NCBI GenBank assembly: GCA_025933855.1
Contig: JAICZD010000002.1
Span: 1 to 37,910, forward strand
From: Modestobacter sp.
Lineage (GTDB): Bacteria > Actinomycetota > Actinomycetes > Mycobacteriales > Geodermatophilaceae
Reading direction: 5' to 3'
DNA length: 37,910 nt
The notes under the pieces were generated by a model. That model ran no database searches. It worked only from the letters and a program-made list of their open reading frames with translations, and was not told the origin of the DNA. Both the position numbers and the translations under genes were made by a program. This document shows positions 33,209-37,910 of this stretch, piece by piece (positions within the stretch are counted from its first letter, which is position 1; every line of letters begins with the position of its first letter).

Positions 33209-34881
33209 ACCACGGGGATGATCATCGGGCTGCGCCGGTAGGTGCGGTGCGCCCAGTTGCCCACCGCCCGGGCGATCAGCTGCTCGAGCTGGATGGCTCC
33301 GCCCACGCCCTCCTCGGCCGCGCGGGCCAGCGCCTTCTCGATCAGCGGCACGACCGCCTCGAAGGTGGCCTCGTCGGACACGAACCCGCGGGCCAGGAAG
33401 TCCGGGGTCTCGGCGAGCTGCCCGGTGTCGGCGTCGACGATCGCGACGACGGTGATGACACCCTCCTCGGCCAGCGTCCGGCGGTCCTTCAGCGACGCCT
33501 CGGTGACCCCGCCGACGGTCTGGCCGTCGACGTAGACGTTGCCCGCGGGCACCTTGCCGGTGATCGTGGCCCGGCCGTCGACCAGGTCGACCACCACGCC
33601 GTCCTCGGCCAGCACCACGCGGCTGGGGTCCAGGCCGGTCCGGATCGCCAGGTCGCCGTTGGACCGCAGGTGCCGCCACTCGCCGTGCACCGGCATCACG
33701 TTGCGCGGCTTGACGATGTTGTAGCAGTAGACGAGCTCGCCGGCGCTGGCGTGACCGGAGACGTGCACCTTGGCGTTTCCCTTGTGCACCACGTTCGCGC
33801 CCCACCGGGTCAGCTCGTTGATGATGCGGTAGATCGCGTTCTCGTTGCCCGGGATGAGCGAGCTGGCCAGCAGGACGGTGTCGCCCTGCTCGATCCGGAT
33901 GACGTGGTCGCGGTTGGCCATCCGGGACAGCGCGGCCATCGGCTCGCCCTGGGATCCGGTGCAGATGACGGCCACCTTGTCCGCGGGCAGCTTCTCCAGC
34001 ACCTTCAGGTCGACGACGAGGCCCTTGGGGACGTTCAGGTAGCCCAGGTCGCGGGCGATGCCCATGTTGCGGACCATCGACCGGCCGACGAAGGCGACCT
34101 TGCGGCCGTGCGCGTGCGCGGCGTCCAGGACCTGCTGGATGCGGTGCACGTGGCTGGCGAAGCTGGACACGATGACCCGCTTCGGGGCGGTGCGGAACAC
34201 CGTGTCGATGGCCGGGGTGAGCTCGCCCTCCGACGTGGTGAAGCCGGGCACCTCGGCGTTGGTGGAGTCGGTGAGGAAGAGGTCGACGCCCTCCTCGCCG
34301 AGCCGGGCGAAACCGCGCAGGTCGGTGATCCGCTGGTCGAGCGGGAACTGGTCCATCTTGAAGTCGCCGGTGTGCAGCACCAGGCCCGCGGCGGTCCGGA
34401 TGGCGACCGCCAGCGCGTCGGGGATCGAGTGGTTCACCGCCAGGAACTCGCAGCCGAACGGCCCGAACGACAGGGTGTCGCCCTCGCTCACCTCGCGGGT
34501 CACCGGCTTGATCCGGTGCTCCTTGAGCTTGGCGTCGAGAAACGCCAGCGTCAGCCGGGAGCCGACCAGCGGGATGTCGCGGCGCTCGCGCAGCAGGTAG
34601 GGGACCCCGCCGATGTGGTCCTCGTGCCCGTGGGTGAGCACGATGGCCACCACGTCGTCCATCCGGTCCCGGATGGAGGTGAAGTCCGGCAGGATCACGT
34701 CGACGCCGGGCTGGTGCTCCTCGGGGAACAGCACCCCGCAGTCGACGACGAGCAGCTTGCCGGCGTGCTCGAAGACCGTCATGTTCCGGCCGATCTCGCC
34801 CAGCCCGCCCAGCGGGACCACCCGCAGGCCGCCGTCCGGCAGGGCGGGCGGGGTCCGGAGCTCGGGATGTGCGTGACTCAT
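33196..34881 (-). CDS. rnj: Ribonuclease J
   Basis: 561 residues with the metallo-beta-lactamase core (LTHGHEDHIGG), the beta-CASP insert (FASHVHRIQQV, GRSMVRNMGIA, CTGSQGEPMAAL, HVSGHASAGEL) and the C-terminal RNase J domain. It is a 5'-to-3' exo- and endonuclease that processes rRNA and degrades mRNA. The usual actinobacterial neighbour dapA is not here. The ATG at 34881 has no ribosome-binding site, but TAGCGT (34894-34889) lies seven bases upstream, so it is probably leaderless. It is 52 bases downstream of a TetR gene. Confidence 0.95.
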   Translation of the reverse strand: MSHAHPELRTPPALPDGGLRVVPLGGLGEIGRNMTVFEHAGKLLVVDCGVLFPEEHQPGVDVILPDFTSIRDRMDDVVAIVLTHGHEDHIGGVPYLLRERRDIPLVGSRLTLAFLDAKLKEHRIKPVTREVSEGDTLSFGPFGCEFLAVNHSIPDALAVAIRTAAGLVLHTGDFKMDQFPLDQRITDLRGFARLGEEGVDLFLTDSTNAEVPGFTTSEGELTPAIDTVFRTAPKRVIVSSFASHVHRIQQVLDAAHAHGRKVAFVGRSMVRNMGIARDLGYLNVPKGLVVDLKVLEKLPADKVAVICTGSQGEPMAALSRMANRDHVIRIEQGDTVLLASSLIPGNENAIYRIINELTRWGANVVHKGNAKVHVSGHASAGELVYCYNIVKPRNVMPVHGEWRHLRSNGDLAIRTGLDPSRVVLAEDGVVVDLVDGRATITGKVPAGNVYVDGQTVGGVTEASLKDRRTLAEEGVITVVAIVDADTGQLAETPDFLARGFVSDEATFEAVVPLIEKALARAAEEGVGGAIQLEQLIARAVGNWAHRTYRRSPMIIPVVIDA

Positions 34882-34888
34882 GCGCGCA

Positions 34889-34894
34889 ACGCTA
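34889..34894 (-). promoter_or_regulatory. -10 box of RNase J (leaderless)
   Basis: TAGCGT on the minus strand, seven bases from the ATG. A weak TTCGTG lies 17 bases upstream as a possible -35. Confidence 0.45.
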
Positions 34895-34933
34895 CGTGGC
34901 GACCACGACACCACGAAGCGCCGGACGGCGCCG

Positions 34934-35530
34934 TCACGCCGGGCACTCGGCCAGCGGGTCGGACAGGTAGCGCTGCACGGTCGGGGACAGGTCGGCGACC
35001 AGCTGGTCGGCCGTCGCGGTGGCCACCCCCGGCAGGCCGAGGACGTAGCGGCAGTACGCGAGCCCGAGCATCTGGGTGGCGATCAGGCCGGCCCGGCGGA
35101 GCGCGCCGTCCGGGTCGCCGAGCTCGGCCACCCGGACGGCGAGCTGCTCGGTGAACACCGCGTGCATCCGGGTCCGGGCCGCCTCGTTGCTCACCGCCGA
35201 CCGCAGCAGCAGGACCAGGACGTCGTCGACCGGATCGCCCTCCCACCGGGTCAGGAAGTGCTGCACCAGGTGGCGCCCCCGCTCCCCGGCCGGCCGGCCG
35301 GCGAGGTCCGGCAGCCGCAGGTCGACGTCCACCGCGGCGGCGAACAGGCCCTCCTTGCTGCCGAAGTACCGCATCACCATCGACGGGTCGATCTCCGCGG
35401 CGGCGGCGATGGAACGGATGCTGGCACCGGAGTAGCCCAGCTGCTGGAACTGCGCCCGCGCCGCCCGCAGGATCCCGCGCCGCGTCCGCTCGCCCTTGCG
35501 CAGCCGCATCTCCTCGCTCGGCGCGGTCAT
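34934..35530 (-). CDS. TetR-family transcriptional regulator
   Basis: 198 residues. The helix-turn-helix is IRSIAAAAEIDPSMVMRYFGSKEGLFAAAV (about 38-67). The C-terminal domain (HLVQHFLTRWEGDPVDDVLVLLLRSAVSN ... LAYCRYVLGLPGVA) matches the common actinobacterial TetR_C_17-like type. The ligand is unknown. The ATG at 35530 has GGAGG four to five bases upstream. A 21-base palindrome lies 74 bases upstream and probably serves as its operator. Confidence 0.9.
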   Translation of the reverse strand: MTAPSEEMRLRKGERTRRGILRAARAQFQQLGYSGASIRSIAAAAEIDPSMVMRYFGSKEGLFAAAVDVDLRLPDLAGRPAGERGRHLVQHFLTRWEGDPVDDVLVLLLRSAVSNEAARTRMHAVFTEQLAVRVAELGDPDGALRRAGLIATQMLGLAYCRYVLGLPGVATATADQLVADLSPTVQRYLSDPLAECPA

Positions 35531-35584
35531 CGTCGCCTCCGTTCCGGACGGCCGGCCCGGTCGGCCACGGCTGCGTCCGGCGTC

Positions 35585-35624
35585 AGGCTAGGCCGCCCCC
35601 GGCAGCCGGCCGGTCCGGCCGGCT
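35585..35624 (-). promoter_or_regulatory. Probable promoter and operator of the TetR gene
   Basis: TAGCCT (35590-35585, minus strand) looks like a -10 box. A perfect 21-base palindrome, arms AGCCGGCCGG around a central T, lies at 35604-35624 over the expected -35. It could instead be the terminator of the operon ending at 35745. Confidence 0.4.
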
Positions 35625-35744
35625 CCGACGGGTCACGCCGGCACCGAAGGCGGCCGCGACGAGGCGGCGGTGGGGGAGGGCCCGGCGGCCCGCCGCCGGC
35701 GACCGAAGGTCAACGGGCGTGGGCAAGCCGCCCGAGGGTCGGGG

Positions 35745-36224
35745 TCAGGGCGAAACGCCGGCCAGGTGGGCGCGGAGCACCTCGACGACGAGCTGGTGGT
35801 CGGCGACCTGCGGGAGCCCGGAGACGACCACCGCGCCGACCGGCCCGACCGACCGCACGGTGACCGGAAAGGCCCCGCCGTGCGCGGCATAGCGGCGGGG
35901 GTCCAGGCCGTAGCGCGCCTCGAACGTCGTCCCGTCCTCGCGGCACTGCTGCCCGACGTACAGGCTGCTGTGCCCGAAGCGGTGCACGACCCGCGCCTTG
36001 CGCTCGATCCAGGAGTCGTTGTCCGGCGTGGCGCCCGGCAGCGCGACGTGGAAGAGCGGATGGCCGTTGCGGCGGACGTCGACGGCGACCGGTGCCTGCC
36101 GCTCCCGGGCGGCGGCCACCAGAGCGCAGCCCAGCGCCCAGGCGTCGTCGTTGGTGAAGCTGGTGAACTGCAGCTCGGCCTCCTCCGCGGCGATCACGGC
36201 GAGGGCCGGGAACGGATCGGTCAC
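35745..36224 (-). CDS. HbpS/GlcG-like heme-degrading domain protein (UPF0303 family)
   Basis: 159 residues, the usual length for UPF0303. EEAELQFTSFTNDDAWALG near the start, RRNGHPLFHVALPG, WIERKARVVHRFGHSSL and AHGGAFPVTV...GVVVVSG-like (VGAVVVSGLPQVADHQLVVEVL) are typical. Related HbpS binds heme and senses redox stress; many members have no known role. The start is GTG at 36224, only two bases after the pdxY stop, with GAGGAGG seven bases upstream, so it is co-translated with the kinase. Confidence 0.85.
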   Translation of the reverse strand: MTDPFPALAVIAAEEAELQFTSFTNDDAWALGCALVAAARERQAPVAVDVRRNGHPLFHVALPGATPDNDSWIERKARVVHRFGHSSLYVGQQCREDGTTFEARYGLDPRRYAAHGGAFPVTVRSVGPVGAVVVSGLPQVADHQLVVEVLRAHLAGVSP

Positions 36225-36226
36225 GG

Positions 36227-37078
36227 TCAGACCTCCTCGACCGGAAAGGTGCGGGTGGGGGAGACGTACTCCTCCTGTGCGGCGACCAGCAGGATCTCCC
36301 GTGAACCGGCGTCCGCGGTGAGCCGCAGCAATCCGTGCACGGAGGCGGCGGCCCGGCCCAGCGCCTCGCCGGCCGAGCGGGTGTCCAGCCAGTGCGCCAG
36401 GAACAGCGCGGCGATGGTGTCCCCGGCGCCGTTGAGCGAGAGGTCCAGCCGGGGGGTCCGCACCCGGAAGTGCCGGCCGGCCTCGGAGGCGAGCAGGTCG
36501 ACGGCGTCCCCAGGGGTGTCCTCGGCCACCAGCGAGGTGGTGAGCACGACCCGCGGGCCGAGCGCCTGGACGGCGGCGACGGCGTCCCGGACCGAGGCCA
36601 GTGACCCGGTCGTCGTCCCGGCGAGCAGGTCGAGCTCGAAGTGGTTGGGCGTGACGATGTCCGCGGCCGGGACCGCCACGTCCCGCATGAACTCGGGGAT
36701 CCCCGGACGGACGAACACCCCGCGGCCGACGTCCCCGATCACCGGGTCGCAGCAGTAGACCGCGTCGGGGTTGGCCGCCCGCACCAGCGCCACGCTCTGC
36801 ACCACGGCGTGGCCGATGTCGGCCGAGCCGAGGTAGCCGGACAGCACGGCGTCGCAGCTGCCCAGCACGCCGCGGTCGGCGATGCCGGCCACGACCTCCT
36901 CCACGGCCTGCCCGTCGAAGACCCGGCCGGTCCAGGCGCCGTAGCCGGTGTGGTTGGAGAACTGCACCGTGTGCACCGGCCACACCTCGATGCCCAGCCG
37001 CTGCAGCGGAAAGACGGCCGAGGCGTTGCCCGCGTGCCCGTAGGCGACGTGCGACTGGATGGAGAGGACGTTCACCAT
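36227..37078 (-). CDS. pdxY: Pyridoxal kinase
   Basis: 283 residues of the ribokinase-like fold. VLSIQSHVAYGHAGNASAVFPLQRLG at the N-terminus, the TVQFSNHTGYG loop, DPVIGD, TPNHFEL, and the catalytic NGAGDTIAALFLAHWL (anion hole and Asp base) are those of PdxY/PdxK. It phosphorylates pyridoxal to PLP in the salvage route. PLP is needed by the three aminotransferases in this window, though they are not in the same operon. ATG at 37078 follows the Xre gene stop by 43 bases. Confidence 0.95.
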   Translation of the reverse strand: MVNVLSIQSHVAYGHAGNASAVFPLQRLGIEVWPVHTVQFSNHTGYGAWTGRVFDGQAVEEVVAGIADRGVLGSCDAVLSGYLGSADIGHAVVQSVALVRAANPDAVYCCDPVIGDVGRGVFVRPGIPEFMRDVAVPAADIVTPNHFELDLLAGTTTGSLASVRDAVAAVQALGPRVVLTTSLVAEDTPGDAVDLLASEAGRHFRVRTPRLDLSLNGAGDTIAALFLAHWLDTRSAGEALGRAAASVHGLLRLTADAGSREILLVAAQEEYVSPTRTFPVEEV

Positions 37079-37121
37079 GCCCGGAACCGTGGCACAGCCG
37101 CGGGGCTGCGCGGCGGCCGGC

Positions 37122-37910
37122 TCACAGCTCGGCCAGGAAGTCCGCCAGCAGGTCCAGTGAGGCCTGCTGGTCCAGCGCCATGCTGGCGATCAGGTCGTAG
37201 GCGCGGCTGTAGCGGTGCACCTCGGCCTCGGTGTCGGGGAAGAACACCCGGGTCTTGTTCTCCAGGTACACCACGTCCGGGGCGTCGGTGGCCCGCGAGT
37301 GCAGTACGGAGAACGACCCGGCGGTGACCGGCGGCAGGCCCGCACCGAAGGGCAGCACCTGCACGGTCACGTTCGGCCGGGCGGCCACGCCGATCAGGTG
37401 CTCCAGCTGCTCCCGGCGGACGGCGGCGTCCCGGCCGGGGTCGCCGGGAACGACCCGCCGGCGCAGGGCCGACTCGTCGACGACGGTGGAGAGCTGCAGC
37501 GGGGTCCGCTGCAGCTCCGGGTCGAGCAGCTCCTGGCGGCGGCGGGAGATCAGCATCCGCCGCTGGATCTCGGCCTCCGACGGTCGTTCCCAGGTGGCGA
37601 GGATGAGCTCGTGCAGGAACGCCGGGCTCTGCAGCAGCGCGTGCGGAACCAGCGCCGCGTAGCAGCGCAGCGCCCGTGACCCCGACTCGAGCCGGATCAG
37701 GTTGGCGAAGCCGTCCGACAGCGTGTCGGCGTAGGCGTCCCACCAGCCGCGGGGTCGAGCGGCCGGTGCCAGCCGGCGGAGCACGGTGGCGATGTCGGGA
37801 GGCACCGCGTACAGCACCACCAGCCGCTCGAGGTCCTCGGCGCGGATCCCGGTGCGCCCGTTCTCGATCCGGGACACCTTGGACGCCGACCAGCCCAGCT
37901 GCGCGGCGAC
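37122..37910 (-). CDS. Xre-family regulator with DUF5753 domain, N-terminus outside window
   Basis: At least 263 codons are visible; the gene runs off the right edge. The visible start is the end of an Xre helix-turn-helix (VAAQLGWSASKVSRIENGRTGI), followed by the DUF5753 domain (YAALVPHALLQSPAFLHELI ... VTVQVLPFGAG ... VVYLENKTRVFF ... YSRAYDLIASMAL). In streptomycetes and relatives such proteins are often paired with a DUF397 peptide and control development or antibiotics. No DUF397 gene is seen within the window; it may lie beyond 37910. Confidence 0.92.
   Translation of the reverse strand, partial: VAAQLGWSASKVSRIENGRTGIRAEDLERLVVLYAVPPDIATVLRRLAPAARPRGWWDAYADTLSDGFANLIRLESGSRALRCYAALVPHALLQSPAFLHELILATWERPSEAEIQRRMLISRRRQELLDPELQRTPLQLSTVVDESALRRRVVPGDPGRDAAVRREQLEHLIGVAARPNVTVQVLPFGAGLPPVTAGSFSVLHSRATDAPDVVYLENKTRVFFPDTEAEVHRYSRAYDLIASMALDQQASLDLLADFLAEL

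Overview
The window is very GC-rich chromosomal DNA from an actinobacterium. Arguments: many GTG and TTG starts, probable leaderless genes, RNase J, an Xre/DUF5753 regulator, a GabD1-type semialdehyde dehydrogenase, a conserved actinobacterial small-protein family (29507-29857), and an EthA/EthR-like divergon like that of mycobacteria. A family such as Geodermatophilaceae would fit, but this is an inference from overall style, not a database match. I found no rRNA, tRNA, CRISPR array, insertion sequence or phage gene.

Layout. 1-993: 5' end of a luciferase-like flavin monooxygenase and a small hypothetical gene. 1038-12496: a dense amino-acid/amide metabolism block. It has a leftward cupin-SDR-class II amidotransferase-ilvE string, a divergent rightward glutamine-synthetase-like ligase and N-acylamino-acid-racemase-like enolase, then a leftward PLP aminotransferase and APC permease, and a rightward Lrp/AsnC regulator, Dabb protein and second aminotransferase. 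12560-14876: a two-gene acyl-CoA dehydrogenase pair. 15166-18723: exported amidase, lysine-free unknown protein, aldose-1-epimerase-like protein. 18709-21993: TetR (EthR-like) divergent from an EthA-like Baeyer-Villiger monooxygenase coupled to an SDR. 22019-29226: a seven-gene leftward oligopeptide-type ABC transporter operon with an AHL-lactonase-like hydrolase and an amidohydrolase inserted between its permease and ATPase genes. 29507-35530: small conserved protein, semialdehyde dehydrogenase, acetyl-CoA hydrolase/CoA-transferase, RNase J, TetR. 35745-37910: HbpS/UPF0303-like protein, pyridoxal kinase and an Xre/DUF5753 regulator cut by the window edge.

How genes may work together. The first block holds an enzyme type that makes gamma-glutamyl amides (GS-like), one that epimerises N-acyl amino acids (NSAR-like) and one that hydrolyses gamma-glutamyl amides (class II amidotransferase), plus a permease, three PLP aminotransferases and an Lrp regulator. 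I infer a catabolic or salvage route for an unusual or D-amino acid through a gamma-glutamyl intermediate. The ABC operon looks like an import-and-hydrolyse unit for a peptide- or lactone-containing compound. Two tiny ORFs (6161-6193 and 8896-8940) overlap the starts of their downstream genes and look like translational-coupling devices. A hairpin repeat with a shared CGAGCGTGCG core occurs at three intergenic sites.
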